A DNA stretch of 64,000 nucleotides from Cohnella zeiphila (GCF_014212055.1 NZ_JACJVO010000024.1:62001-126000); one strand, 5' to 3'. Counted from the first letter of the stretch, positions 43,153 through 52,363 are shown. Made by a program: numbers and translations. Notes: generated by a model from the sequence alone, not told the origin.

Positions 43153-44484
43153 TTAGTCGTTTAGTGCGGTAGCGACTTCAGGAATCGAATTTCGCGTTCG
43201 GTATTTCCGGACGGAAATCCAGGACAGGGTCAAATGCAAGGCGTAACCGAGCGTGGAGGCGGCGCTCAGCATCGTCGCGGCCGTCAGCGCGTTCTGATGC
43301 GTATACCTTGCGGACAGCAAGGCGGCCAGCACCATCAGGATCCGAACGACCTCGCGAATCAGATGCAGATCCTGTCTCTCCATCACGTCGATCGTCGCGC
43401 CGACCGCATTGGCGACGAATTGGCTGAGATACATAATCGACATGATCCGCAGGTACGGCTCCGTCCCTTCCCACTGTTTCCCGAACAGGTAATGGAACAG
43501 GTACGGGGACGCGACGGTCACCGCGCCGATAATGACGATCCCGGTTATCAGAACCTTTCGCAGCGTACCCATGAATAACGGGACAACCTTCTCCGGATTC
43601 TGGTTGGCGTGAATGGCGAAGTTGGACAGATAGACCTGGCTGACCGAGATCGAGACAAGCGTGGTCGGAGCGCCCAGCAGCCGCTGGGCCAGCGTGAACA
43701 GTCCCGCCACGTTCGGCCCGTACATCCAGGCCAGAAGAATATTGGGCAGGTACAAGCCAAGGCTGTTCAGAATATGCGAGCCGCTCGACAGCAGCGGGAA
43801 TCGCTTGTAGCGCGAAGCATTGCTCTTGATTTCCGCCCAGGTCGTGCGAATCCCGGCGTTACGGACATCCTTGCGCCACAGCTTCCATTGGTTCCAGATC
43901 CCCGTCATCCGGCCGATGAGATCGCCGTACATCAGTCCGAGCGGGCCGGTATGCGTCAAGCTGAGCAATAATTGGGTCGATACTTGGTTCATGCTCTGGA
44001 AGTATTTCGTGCGGGAGATCGGTTTGAAGTACTCTTTGCGGATGGACCAGAAGTTGAGCACGTTGTAGACGCCGGCGCACAACAGGCTGGCGGCGAACAG
44101 ATAATAGTACTTTCGCAGATCCGGCGCGTCCAGCCATACGGCCAGCTTGTCATGCAGTCCATAGAAGGCGCCTCCGAAAATCAGGCTCATCAAGATGCAC
44201 AGATAAAGGCAAAGATGAACCATGCTCGATGCGGTTCTGTCGTCCTTGGCGATCGGAATCGTGACTTCGTAGGATAAGGAGACGACGACCAGGACGATGG
44301 AGATGACGGACGAATAGACGGCAAATATTCCGTAATCGCTCGGGCTGTACAGATGCGTAACGATCGGCAGCGTCGCCAGAATGAGCACTTGGCTGAACAG
44401 CGTCCCGGAAGCCAGAACGAATACGTTGCGGACAAATTGTTCGTGCACCAGCCGCTTCAGGTATTTCAGCGCGGCTGTCTTCAT
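43153..44484 (-). CDS. Oligosaccharide flippase (Wzx type)
   Basis: 443 residues with about 12 membrane segments. It begins FVRNVFVLASGTLFSQVLILATLPIVTHLYSPSDYGIFAVYSSV, the typical start of polysaccharide transporters of the MVF superfamily. The later motif WMYGPNVAGLFTLAQRLLGAPTTLVSISVSQVYLSNFA supports this. It flips the lipid-linked repeat to the outer face. The ATG overlaps the aminotransferase stop (ATGA) and lacks a good ribosome site, so it depends on coupling. Confidence 0.93.
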   Translation of the reverse strand: MKTAALKYLKRLVHEQFVRNVFVLASGTLFSQVLILATLPIVTHLYSPSDYGIFAVYSSVISIVLVVVSLSYEVTIPIAKDDRTASSMVHLCLYLCILMSLIFGGAFYGLHDKLAVWLDAPDLRKYYYLFAASLLCAGVYNVLNFWSIRKEYFKPISRTKYFQSMNQVSTQLLLSLTHTGPLGLMYGDLIGRMTGIWNQWKLWRKDVRNAGIRTTWAEIKSNASRYKRFPLLSSGSHILNSLGLYLPNILLAWMYGPNVAGLFTLAQRLLGAPTTLVSISVSQVYLSNFAIHANQNPEKVVPLFMGTLRKVLITGIVIIGAVTVASPYLFHYLFGKQWEGTEPYLRIMSIMYLSQFVANAVGATIDVMERQDLHLIREVVRILMVLAALLSARYTHQNALTAATMLSAASTLGYALHLTLSWISVRKYRTRNSIPEVATALND

Positions 44485-45599
44485 AAGGATTCGATCAGTT
44501 GAGAGGCTACGTGTTCCTGGACTTCCCGGTCCATTCCCGGCCAGAGCGGCAAGCTCAGCACCTCGCCGGCCAGCCTCTCGGCCGTGGGCAGCCGCACGTC
44601 CAAAGCTTCGTAAACCGGAAGCCGGTGGACGGGAATCGGGTAGTACACCATCGTGCTGATCCCCCGCCGCTTCAGCGCGGCCTGCACTTCGTTGCGCTTG
44701 CCGCCGAGCACCCGGATCGTATATTGGTGGAAGCTGTGCTTCGTTCCTTCTTCCGCCTCCGGAAGCGCGATGCCGGGAACGCCGTCCAGCAGCTCCCGAT
44801 AGACGTCCGCCGCGCCTCTTCGGCTCTCGTTCCATTCCTCCAGCCGGGGCAGCTTCAAGCGCAGAATCGCGGCCTGGAGCTCGTCCAGCCGGGAATTGAA
44901 GCCGACCGCTTCGTTATGGTACTTCACCTTGGAGCCATGCGCTCTCAGCATGGCCGCCTTAGCCGCATACTCGTCGTCATTCGTCGCGAGCAGGCCTCCA
45001 TCCCCGTACGCGCCCAGGTTTTTCGAAGGGAAAAAGGAGAAGCAGCCGATATCGCCGATCGTACCGGCCTTGCGGCCCCGGAACTCCGCTCCGAACGCCT
45101 GTGCCGTGTCCTCCAGCACGAGGAGCCCGTATTTCTTCGCGACGGCCGCGACCCGATCCATGTTCACCGGCTGTCCGAACAGATGAACGGGCACGATCGC
45201 CTTCGTGCTGGCGGTTACCGCCGCCTCCAGCCGCTCGACGTCCAAGTTGCCGGTCCGTTCGTCGACGTCGACGAACACCGGACGCGCCCCGACCTGACTG
45301 ATCGCTTCGGCCGTCGCGAAGAACGTGAACGGCGTCGTGACGACTTCGTCGCCGGGACCGATTCCGGCGGCCATCAGGCCGATGACGAGCGCGTCCGTTC
45401 CCGAATTCAGGCCGATCGCATGCCTCACGCCCAAATATTCTGCCGCTTCCCGTTCGAATTCCTTCACCTGCGTCCCCATGATGAAGACGCCGGAATCGAG
45501 CACGCCTTCGATCGCTTGAAGCAGCTGAGGCTTCATTTCCCGGATTTCCCGGCTCAGGTCCAGCAGCGGCACCTGCCTGAGCATGTTCAACGAGTTCAT
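44481..45599 (-). CDS. wbpE: DegT/DnrJ/EryC1/StrS aminotransferase, WbpE-like
   Basis: 372 residues, PLP-dependent sugar aminotransferase. Key motifs: GLNSGTDALVIGLMAAGIGPGDEVVTTPFTFFATAEAI, LVLEDTAQAFGA (PLP-binding Asp) and CFSFFPSKNLGAYGDGG with the catalytic Lys. In the WbpA-B-E-D route it aminates the 3-keto sugar at C3, using glutamate. GGAGG lies nine bases before the ATG. It is four bases from the acyltransferase stop. Confidence 0.92.
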   Translation of the reverse strand: MNSLNMLRQVPLLDLSREIREMKPQLLQAIEGVLDSGVFIMGTQVKEFEREAAEYLGVRHAIGLNSGTDALVIGLMAAGIGPGDEVVTTPFTFFATAEAISQVGARPVFVDVDERTGNLDVERLEAAVTASTKAIVPVHLFGQPVNMDRVAAVAKKYGLLVLEDTAQAFGAEFRGRKAGTIGDIGCFSFFPSKNLGAYGDGGLLATNDDEYAAKAAMLRAHGSKVKYHNEAVGFNSRLDELQAAILRLKLPRLEEWNESRRGAADVYRELLDGVPGIALPEAEEGTKHSFHQYTIRVLGGKRNEVQAALKRRGISTMVYYPIPVHRLPVYEALDVRLPTAERLAGEVLSLPLWPGMDREVQEHVASQLIESL

Positions 45600-45603
45600 C
45601 AAG

Positions 45604-46185
45604 TCATTCCTCCCCGACCTTATGAAGCGATTCTTGAACCAGCTCGTACCTCCGCCGGCAATGCGGACAAGCGGCACGGCCGCCCGACAGCGCGAGCGTA
45701 TGGCCGCATTCGCAGACCCAGCCGATTCTTCTGGCGGGGATGCCGGCGACGAGCGAGTAGGGGAGCGTGTCCCTGGTGACGACCGCCCCTGCCGCAACGA
45801 ACGACCACGGCCCGATCGTGACTCCGCACACGACCGTGGCGTTCGCTCCGATGGAAGCGCCCTTGCGGACGATCGTCGGGGCATAATCCTCGCTCTTGTT
45901 GCGGGGAAAAGCCGACCGAGGCGTTCTCACATTCGTGAAAACCATGCTCGGCCCGCAGAAAACGTCGTCTTCCAGAACGACTCCTTCGTAGACGGAGACG
46001 TTGTTTTGGATTTTCACGCCGTTCCCGATCCGGACGTTGCCGGCGACGTATACGTTCTGCCCCAGGGAACAGCGGTCGCCGATCACGGCGCGCGAAGAGA
46101 CGTGGGAGAAGTGCCACACCTTCGTCCCGGTTCCGACCGTCGCCCCTTCGTCGACGACGGCGGTATCATGCTTGAAGTAATCCAC
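45604..46185 (-). CDS. wbpD: Left-handed beta-helix N-acetyltransferase, WbpD-like
   Basis: 193 residues. Hexapeptide repeats run from residue 10 to about 150 (VDEGATVGTGTKVWHFSHVSSRAVIGDRCSLGQNVYV, GPSMVFTNVRTPRSAFPRNKSEDYAPTIVRKGASIGANATV). These motifs are those of WbpD/WlbB, which acetylate the C3 amino group. The C-terminus adds a zinc-ribbon-like pair, CECGH then CPHC, seen in part of the family. The start is GTG 46185 with GAGGTG upstream. Confidence 0.9.
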   Translation of the reverse strand: MDYFKHDTAVVDEGATVGTGTKVWHFSHVSSRAVIGDRCSLGQNVYVAGNVRIGNGVKIQNNVSVYEGVVLEDDVFCGPSMVFTNVRTPRSAFPRNKSEDYAPTIVRKGASIGANATVVCGVTIGPWSFVAAGAVVTRDTLPYSLVAGIPARRIGWVCECGHTLALSGGRAACPHCRRRYELVQESLHKVGEE

Positions 46186-46200
46186 GGCCCGCGCACCTCG

Positions 46201-47541
46201 CTACAGCAGGAAGTATCGCGCCGGCTTCTCGCGGTTTCTCAGCGCGTTCCGCGTATCCAGCAGGCAATCGACCGTTCCCGCGATCAGGTTGTAATCAAAT
46301 TTGGAGTGGTCCGTCGTAATGACGGCAAGATCCGCTTGCCGCAGCTGCCGTTCGGTCAGCTCGACGCAGTCGTACAGCTTCTGGCGGTGCTTGAACGTCG
46401 CGATATGCGGATCGCTGACGACAACGGACGCCCCCTTCTCCTCCAGAAGATCCACGATCTTCAGGACGGGGGACTCGCGATAGTCGTCAATGTCCTTCTT
46501 GTAGGCGACGCCGAGCAAGTAAATGACGGATCCGCGAACCGACTTCTGCCGCTCGTTCAAGATCTCTCCGATGCGCTGAACGACGAACTCCGGCATCGAA
46601 TTGTTGATCTCTCCCGCCAGCTCGATCAGCCGGGTATGGTAATTGAACTCCCTCGCCTTCCACGTCAGATAGAACGGATCGATCGGGATGCAGTGCCCGC
46701 CGAGTCCCGGCCCGGGATAGAACGCCATAAACCCGTACGGCTTGGACTTCGCGGCGTCGATGACCTCCCAGACGTTGATGCCCATGCGATCGCACAAGAT
46801 TGCCATCTCGTTGGCCAACGCGATGTTGATATGGCGGAACGTGTTCTCGTAAATTTTCTCCATCTCGGCCACCGACGGGCTGGAGACGGGGTGAACCTCT
46901 CCTTCCAGCACTTCCTCGTAAAGCGCGACCGCCGTCTGCAGGCAAGCTTCCGTGACGCCTCCGACCACCTTGGGCGTATTGCGCGTGTTGAAAAACTTGT
47001 TGCCGGGATCGACTCTCTCCGGAGAGTAGGCCAGGAAGAAGTCCTCCCCGCACGTCAGGCCCGTCTCCTCCAGAATCGGCTTGACCAGTTCCTCCGTCGT
47101 GCCGGGGTATGTCGTGCTCTCCAGGACGACCAGCATCCCTTTGTGCAAATAACGCGCGATTGCGCGGGCCGAATTGACGACGTAGCTCGTGTCGGGCTGC
47201 TGGTACATGTCCAGCGGCGTCGGCACGCAGATCGCCACGGCATCCACTTCGTTCAGGAAGGAGTAGTCCGTCGTCGCCTGGAGGAAGCCGTCCCGGACGA
47301 TCGCGCGCAGGTCTTCGTCCACGACGTCGCCGATAAAGTTGACTCCCGCGTTCACCATCTCCACCTTCGACTGCTGAACGTCGAAGCCGATGACCCGATA
47401 GCCGGCCTTGGCTTTCTCCACCGCCAACGGCAGCCCGACGTAGCCGAGCCCGATGACGCCGATCGTCGCCGTCTTGTTCCGGAACTTCTGAATGAGCGCG
47501 GTGCCGTAAGCGCCCGTTGGCCGATCTGTCTTGAGAATCAT
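46201..47541 (-). CDS. wbpA: UDP-N-acetylglucosamine 6-dehydrogenase, WbpA-like
   Basis: 446 residues. NAD-binding motif GVIGLGYVGLPLA, then VPTPLD, ESTTYPGTTEEL, the catalytic Cys in FYPGPGLGGHCIPIDPFYL, and the C-terminal UDP-binding part (GVAYKKDIDDYRESPVLKIVDLL). It oxidises C6 of UDP-GlcNAc to the uronic acid in two NAD-dependent steps. It is the first chemical step of the proposed UDP-ManNAc3NAcA route. GGGAGG precedes the ATG, and the start overlaps the WbpB-like stop by four bases. Confidence 0.94.
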   Translation of the reverse strand: MILKTDRPTGAYGTALIQKFRNKTATIGVIGLGYVGLPLAVEKAKAGYRVIGFDVQQSKVEMVNAGVNFIGDVVDEDLRAIVRDGFLQATTDYSFLNEVDAVAICVPTPLDMYQQPDTSYVVNSARAIARYLHKGMLVVLESTTYPGTTEELVKPILEETGLTCGEDFFLAYSPERVDPGNKFFNTRNTPKVVGGVTEACLQTAVALYEEVLEGEVHPVSSPSVAEMEKIYENTFRHINIALANEMAILCDRMGINVWEVIDAAKSKPYGFMAFYPGPGLGGHCIPIDPFYLTWKAREFNYHTRLIELAGEINNSMPEFVVQRIGEILNERQKSVRGSVIYLLGVAYKKDIDDYRESPVLKIVDLLEEKGASVVVSDPHIATFKHRQKLYDCVELTERQLRQADLAVITTDHSKFDYNLIAGTVDCLLDTRNALRNREKPARYFLL

Positions 47542-48566
47542 AGCAATCCTCCCGCTCTTTGGACTTCTGCCCGCCTTATGCCGCCTTCGGCGATGTCGAG
47601 CGCCAGTTGGACCGCCGCCATGCCGTCCTCGAGGGTCACGCTCGGCTGCCGGTTGTCGCGGATCGCTTCGACCATGTCCCGGACGATCTCCTCATGACCC
47701 GGGGTACCGTACGGATCGCGATCGATCTCCCGTTTCCACGTCACGATCTCTTCATGCGACAGGGCCGCCAGGTTCAGATGCTTGAACCAATGGGCGGTCG
47801 GGCCGCCCACTACCGCGCAGCCCTGCTCCCCGAAGACGGCGATCGACTCTTCGAGATTGCGCTCGTACACGGTCGTCGACGCCTCCACGACGCCAAGCGT
47901 GCCGCTTGCAAACCGGAGCGCCGCCATCGCCGCGTCTTCGGCCTCCATGCGCCGGATCCGGGTGTCGGCCACGGACCTCACTTCCGCGACCGGACCGGCC
48001 AGCCAGAGCAGCAAGTCCAGACTATGGACCGCCTGGTTCAGCAGCACGCCGCCGTCCATCGCCCGGGTTCCGCGCCAAGGAGCCTGATCGTAATAAGCTT
48101 GGCTTCGACTCCAGCGAACGGTCGCGCTCACGTGGCTCAGCTTGCCGAACCATCCCCGATCCAGCGCCAGCTTGAGCTTGCGGATCGCCGGGCGGTACCG
48201 GTTGGGGTGTACCGCCGCCGCTTTCACGCCGTTCAGGAACGCCGCCTTCCGGATGGCCCGGGCGTCTTCGATCGTCAGGGCGACCGGCTTCTCGACGATC
48301 AGATGCTTGCCGGCCGCTGCCGCCCGTATCGCATGATCCGCATGCAGCCCGCTCGGGGTGCATACGCAGACGACGTCGAGGTCCGGTCTCTCTTCCAGCA
48401 TCCGCGTAATATCGGTAAACAAGGATAGTCCCGGCTCTCCCTCGAGTTCCCGGAGCCTGTCCGGGTTGCTGTCGCATACGGCCGCCAGCCTCGCGCCCGG
48501 CACGTTCTCGATCGCTTCCTTATGCTTGTACGCAATGTGGCCCCAGCCAATGATCGCAAAATTCAT
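47538..48566 (-). CDS. wbpB: Gfo/Idh/MocA oxidoreductase, WbpB-like
   Basis: 342 residues. Rossmann motif FAIIGWGHIAYKHKEAI, the EKP motif in GKHLIVEKPVALT, and GGVLLNQAVHSLDLLLWLAG in the C-terminal domain. In the WbpB family it oxidises C3 of UDP-GlcNAcA to a keto group and hands it to the aminotransferase. GAGGAG lies upstream of the ATG. The operon order B, A, D, E has all four steps adjacent. Confidence 0.9.
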   Translation of the reverse strand: MNFAIIGWGHIAYKHKEAIENVPGARLAAVCDSNPDRLRELEGEPGLSLFTDITRMLEERPDLDVVCVCTPSGLHADHAIRAAAAGKHLIVEKPVALTIEDARAIRKAAFLNGVKAAAVHPNRYRPAIRKLKLALDRGWFGKLSHVSATVRWSRSQAYYDQAPWRGTRAMDGGVLLNQAVHSLDLLLWLAGPVAEVRSVADTRIRRMEAEDAAMAALRFASGTLGVVEASTTVYERNLEESIAVFGEQGCAVVGGPTAHWFKHLNLAALSHEEIVTWKREIDRDPYGTPGHEEIVRDMVEAIRDNRQPSVTLEDGMAAVQLALDIAEGGIRRAEVQRAGGLL

Positions 48567-48596
48567 CTTGTTCGCTCCTCAGACCCGATTGGACTT

Positions 48597-49223
48597 TCAC
48601 GAATTCAAGACATAAGCCGCCGCTTTCTTCGTCCGCACCGCCTTGCGCTTGTCGAGCAGCAAGGAGAAGCTGGAACCGGCGAACATCCCGATGAAAAGGC
48701 AGATGGCCAAGTTGAACGTCTTCTGGGGACTGACGGGGTCCAGGCTGTTCTCGTAACTGGCCAAGTCGAGAATCGTGACGTTCGCGTTGTTCATGATCGT
48801 CGCCGCGTGATCGGCGAACGACTGGGCGAACGCGTTTGCGATGTCCACCGCTCCCTTGGGAGTGCCGTCCCTAACGTAGATCGAGAGCAGCAAGGCGCCG
48901 GGATCCGTCTTCACTTGAATTTTGCTGAGCAGCTCCGTTACGGATAGAGAGCTGGACAGGTCCGTCTTGACGATCTGGGCGATATATAAGCTCTGGATCA
49001 TTTCCTCGTAGGACTTCGTCAGCATTTGGTTGGCCAAAATCTCGTTATACTTATTATCCGAATTGCTGTCCGTCGGAGCGAAGTTGGCCACGAGCGTAGC
49101 CTTGGCCTCGTACTGGGGCGACATTACCGTATTCAATCCGAACCCGATCGCCACGAAGCAGATGACGGTTAACGCGAACGTAATCATATGCTTGCGAATC
49201 GAATTCAAAATCTGAAATCCCAT
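48597..49223 (-). CDS. Wzz/CapA-type chain-length regulator
   Basis: 208 residues. One membrane segment near residues 12-33 (ITFALTVICFVAIGFGLNTV), an outer domain, then the Pro motif DPVSPQKTFN and a second segment (ICLFIGMFAGSSFSLLLDKRK). This is the Wzz (PF02706) layout of YveK/CapA proteins that set polymer length. Gram-positive forms usually have a BY-kinase gene next door, and none is present here. It is the first gene of the operon. GAGGTGAG precedes the ATG. Confidence 0.88.
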   Translation of the reverse strand: MGFQILNSIRKHMITFALTVICFVAIGFGLNTVMSPQYEAKATLVANFAPTDSNSDNKYNEILANQMLTKSYEEMIQSLYIAQIVKTDLSSSLSVTELLSKIQVKTDPGALLLSIYVRDGTPKGAVDIANAFAQSFADHAATIMNNANVTILDLASYENSLDPVSPQKTFNLAICLFIGMFAGSSFSLLLDKRKAVRTKKAAAYVLNS

Positions 49224-49312
49224 ACTCTCACCTCTTTTGCCTAGTCAGCCGTTTTGCCAAGCGAAAGCGCCAATATCCCCCCATCTATGAAACGTTTTGT
49301 ATTGATATAGCC

Positions 49313-49341
49313 AATATAAGATACAATCTGTATCATGTCAA
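49313..49341 (-). promoter_or_regulatory. SigA promoter of the exopolysaccharide operon with embedded dyad
   Basis: On the minus strand TTGACA (49341-49336), a 17-base spacer and TATATT (49318-49313) form a near-consensus SigA promoter. The spacer contains the perfect dyad GATACA-GAT-TGTATC (49334-49320). A protein bound there would cover both boxes. It lies about 90 bases before the Wzz-type gene. Confidence 0.8.
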
Positions 49342-49365
49342 TAATGGTTTTGTCCTCCTTCGGGC

Positions 49366-49409
49366 AAAAAAAAAGAAGCCCCGAAATCCTTGTCGGATAC
49401 CGGGGTTTC
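49366..49409 (-). terminator. Terminator of the qox operon
   Basis: On the minus strand GAAACCCCGGTATCC and its partner GGATTTCGGGGCTTC form an imperfect stem around a short loop, followed by nine T. It lies 15 bases after the qoxD stop. Confidence 0.9.
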
Positions 49410-49423
49410 TTGTCTTTTCCTCG

Positions 49424-49759
49424 TTACACGATATTGTTGTACTCCATGATCCACACCGAGCCGAGCACGATCGTCAGCACGATGACGATGCCGAGAATGA
49501 GCGCCATCAAGTTCCAGCGCGGCTTCTTCTCTTCGCGCAGATGCATGAAGAACACGAGCTGTACGATGAACTGAAGGACGGCCGTGACGAGCAGCACGAC
49601 AAGCGCCGCGTTGCCGTTCACCATGTCGTTCAGGACGGCCACAAGAGGAATGACGGTCAGAACCAGCGACAGCACGAACCCGATGATATAAGACTTGAGC
49701 GAGCCGTGAGACTCGTGGGAACCGTCGTTGATGCCGTGCGAATGAGGCTGCTGCGACAT
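49424..49759 (-). CDS. qoxD: Quinol oxidase subunit IV
   Basis: 111 residues with three membrane segments (YIIGFVLSLVLTVIPLVAVL, LVVLLVTAVLQFIVQLVFFMHL, LMALILGIVIVLTIVLGSVWIM), the COX4/CyoD pattern, with the conserved QFIVQLVFFMHLREE. A His-rich head (MSQQPHSHGINDGSHESHG) precedes it. It stabilises the oxidase core. GGGGGTGAT lies before the ATG. It is the last gene of qoxABCD. Confidence 0.92.
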   Translation of the reverse strand: MSQQPHSHGINDGSHESHGSLKSYIIGFVLSLVLTVIPLVAVLNDMVNGNAALVVLLVTAVLQFIVQLVFFMHLREEKKPRWNLMALILGIVIVLTIVLGSVWIMEYNNIV

Positions 49760-49760
49760 C

Positions 49761-50393
49761 TTACATCACCCCCATCATGTAGACGATGGTAAAGACGAAG
49801 ATCCAGACAACGTCGAGAAAGTGCCAGTACAGGCTGATGATGTTGACCTTGCGCCGGGTAACCGGCGTGATGCCGCGCCTCGACAGCTGAATCATGAGCG
49901 CGATCATCCAGCACAGGCCGACCGACACGTGCAAGCCGTGGGTGCCGACCAGCGTGAAGAATCCGGACAGGAAGGCGCTCGTGGAGATCTTCGCCCCGTC
50001 GCCTACCATCTTGATGAACTCGGACAGCTCCAGTCCGATAAAGGAAGCCCCGAGAATGGCGGTGACGATCAGCCAGCCGATCAGCCCCTTGCGATCGCCG
50101 CGGTTCATGCTCAGAACCGCGAGGCCGCTGGTGAAGCTGCTCGTCAGCAGGATGAAAGTCTCGGCGATAACGCCCGGCATCTCGAACAGCTCGGAAGCCG
50201 TCGGTCCCCCTGCCGTATTGTGATGAAGCACGATATAGGTCGCAAACAGTGTGCCGAACAAGATACAGTCGGTGATCAGGAACAGCCAGAAGCCCATCTG
50301 CCGCAGGGCTTCGAGGTCGTGATGGCCCTCGTGCCCGTGATCGTGGCCATGGCCGTGATGAACGGCCGCAGCTTCGTTTCCGTGATTCGCCAT
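49761..50393 (-). CDS. qoxC: Quinol oxidase subunit III
   Basis: 210 residues, five membrane segments, with the COX3 motifs RQMGFWLFLITDCILFGTLFATYIVL, MPGVIAETFILLTSSFTSGLAV and GTHGLHVSVGLCWMIALM. The N-terminus is His-rich (HHGHGHDHGHEGHH). It has five rather than seven segments, as expected for QoxC/CyoC. The start overlaps the qoxB stop (TGATG). Confidence 0.94.
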   Translation of the reverse strand: MANHGNEAAAVHHGHGHDHGHEGHHDLEALRQMGFWLFLITDCILFGTLFATYIVLHHNTAGGPTASELFEMPGVIAETFILLTSSFTSGLAVLSMNRGDRKGLIGWLIVTAILGASFIGLELSEFIKMVGDGAKISTSAFLSGFFTLVGTHGLHVSVGLCWMIALMIQLSRRGITPVTRRKVNIISLYWHFLDVVWIFVFTIVYMMGVM

Positions 50394-52363
50394 CAGACAC
50401 CCCTCCTTGCGGCAGCTTCCGTCCGTTTGATCTCATCCACCGGAATGTAATAATCGGTATCGTAATTGAAGGAATGCGCCAGCATGCAGACCGCGACGCC
50501 GACCAGACCCGGAATGGCGAGCCACAGCCAATCGAAGACGAAACCGAAGCCGGCGACGAACCAGCAGGCCGCTTTGATAATCGGAATGCCGGAGTTCTTC
50601 GGCATGTGGATCGGCTCCAGCGCCGGCTTCGGCTGCGGAGCTTGGCCTGCCGCCAGCCGCTGCTTCTCTTCCCACCAATCGTCGACTTCGCCGACGCGAG
50701 GCTCGGTGGCGAAGTTGTACATCGGCGCCGGGGACGGAATCGACCATTCGAGCGTGCGGCCGTCCCACGGGTCGCCCGTCTTGTCTTTCTGCATGAACCG
50801 GATGCTGTGCAGGATCTGCCATACCTGGAACAGGAAGCCGATGCCCATCAGGAAGCCGCCGATCGTCGACACGAGGTTCAGGCCGAACCAGCCGGTGTCC
50901 CAGCCGTACGTGCTGTAGCGGCGGGTCATTCCCATCAGGCCGAGCAAATATTGCGGCATGAAACAAACGTAGAAACCAATGTTCCAGAGCCAGAACGCCC
51001 ACTTGCCGAGCTTCTCGTTCAGGGTGAACCCGAACATTTTCGGCCACCAGTAATACAGCCCCGCGAAATACCCGAAGGCGACGCCCCCGATCAACACCTG
51101 GTGGAAGTGCGCGATCAAGAAGTAGCTGTTATGGAACTGGAAGTCGGCGGGCGCCACGGAGAGCAGCACCCCGGTCATGCCGCCGATGACGAAGCAGGGA
51201 ATGAAGGCCATCGTCCACAGCATCGGCAATTTGAAGCTGATCTTTCCTTTGTACATGGTCAAGAGCCAGTTGAATATCTTGACCCCGGTCGGAATCGCGA
51301 TAATCATCGTCGACACCGCGAAGAACGCGTTGACGTCGGCGCCCGAGCCCATGGTGAAGAAGTGGTGCGCCCAGGTGAAGAACGAGACGACGCTGATGCT
51401 CATCAGCGCGAACACCATCGATTTGTAGCCGAACAGCTTCTTCTTCGAGAACGTCGAGACCACTTCGGAGAAAATCCCGAACGCGGGCAGGACGACGATA
51501 TACACTTCGGGGTGACCCCACATCCAGATGAGGTTGATATACATCATCGGATTGCCGCCGGCGTCCAGCGAGAAGAAGTGGGCCCCGAGGAACCGGTCGA
51601 GGAACAGCAGCGCCAGCGTCACGGTCAGAATCGGGAACGCCAGAATGATCGTCAGGCTGCTGGCAAGCACCGACCAGCTGAACATCGGCATTTTCATCAG
51701 CTTCATGCCCGGCGCGCGCATCTTCAGAATCGTGATGATGAAGTTGATGCCCGTCATCAAGCTCCCGATCCCGGAGATCTGAATGCCCCAGATATAGAAG
51801 TCCTGTCCGACGCCCGGACTGAACATCTTCTCGGTCAGCGGCGGATAGGCGAGCCAGCCGCCGTTCGGGGAGCCCCCGATGACGAACGACAGGTTGAACA
51901 GCATGGCGCCCATGAAGAACAGCCAGAAGCTTAAGGAGTTCAGAAACGGGAACGCTACGTCGCGCGCCCCGATCTGCAGCGGAACGGCGATGTTGAACAA
52001 GCCGAACATCAGCGGCATGGCCATGAACAGAATCATGATCACGCCGTGCGTCGTGAAAATCTCATTATAATGTTCCGGCTTCAAAAAGTCGTTGTCCGGC
52101 ATGACGAGCTGCGTCCGCATGAGCAGCGCGTCCACGCCTCCGCGGAACAGCATCAGCAGCGCCGCGATGATATACATGATGCCGATCTTTTTATGGTCGA
52201 CAGAGGTCAGCCACTCTTTCCAGAGCCAACCCCACTTCTTGAAGTAGGAAAGGACCGCGACGACCGCGATCATCGTCAGCACAATCGCCACGTCGGCGCC
52301 ATAGATCAGCGGATCCCCGGTAACGAAGAAGCCGGAGGCGAAGTCTTTGATTCGATCCAGCAT
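50393..52363 (-). CDS. qoxB: Quinol oxidase subunit I
   Basis: 656 residues, about 15 membrane segments, the heme-copper oxidase core. Ligands are visible: FTTHGVIMILF (low-spin heme His), WGHPEVYIVVLPAFGIFSEVVSTFS (CuB His and cross-linked Tyr), THWAHHFF-type pair (here TWAHHFFTMG) and LIAHFHQVLIGG (heme His). It reduces oxygen to water and pumps protons. Length and flanking segments match QoxB/CyoB rather than CtaD. AAAGGAGG precedes the ATG. Confidence 0.96.
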   Translation of the reverse strand: MLDRIKDFASGFFVTGDPLIYGADVAIVLTMIAVVAVLSYFKKWGWLWKEWLTSVDHKKIGIMYIIAALLMLFRGGVDALLMRTQLVMPDNDFLKPEHYNEIFTTHGVIMILFMAMPLMFGLFNIAVPLQIGARDVAFPFLNSLSFWLFFMGAMLFNLSFVIGGSPNGGWLAYPPLTEKMFSPGVGQDFYIWGIQISGIGSLMTGINFIITILKMRAPGMKLMKMPMFSWSVLASSLTIILAFPILTVTLALLFLDRFLGAHFFSLDAGGNPMMYINLIWMWGHPEVYIVVLPAFGIFSEVVSTFSKKKLFGYKSMVFALMSISVVSFFTWAHHFFTMGSGADVNAFFAVSTMIIAIPTGVKIFNWLLTMYKGKISFKLPMLWTMAFIPCFVIGGMTGVLLSVAPADFQFHNSYFLIAHFHQVLIGGVAFGYFAGLYYWWPKMFGFTLNEKLGKWAFWLWNIGFYVCFMPQYLLGLMGMTRRYSTYGWDTGWFGLNLVSTIGGFLMGIGFLFQVWQILHSIRFMQKDKTGDPWDGRTLEWSIPSPAPMYNFATEPRVGEVDDWWEEKQRLAAGQAPQPKPALEPIHMPKNSGIPIIKAACWFVAGFGFVFDWLWLAIPGLVGVAVCMLAHSFNYDTDYYIPVDEIKRTEAAARRGV

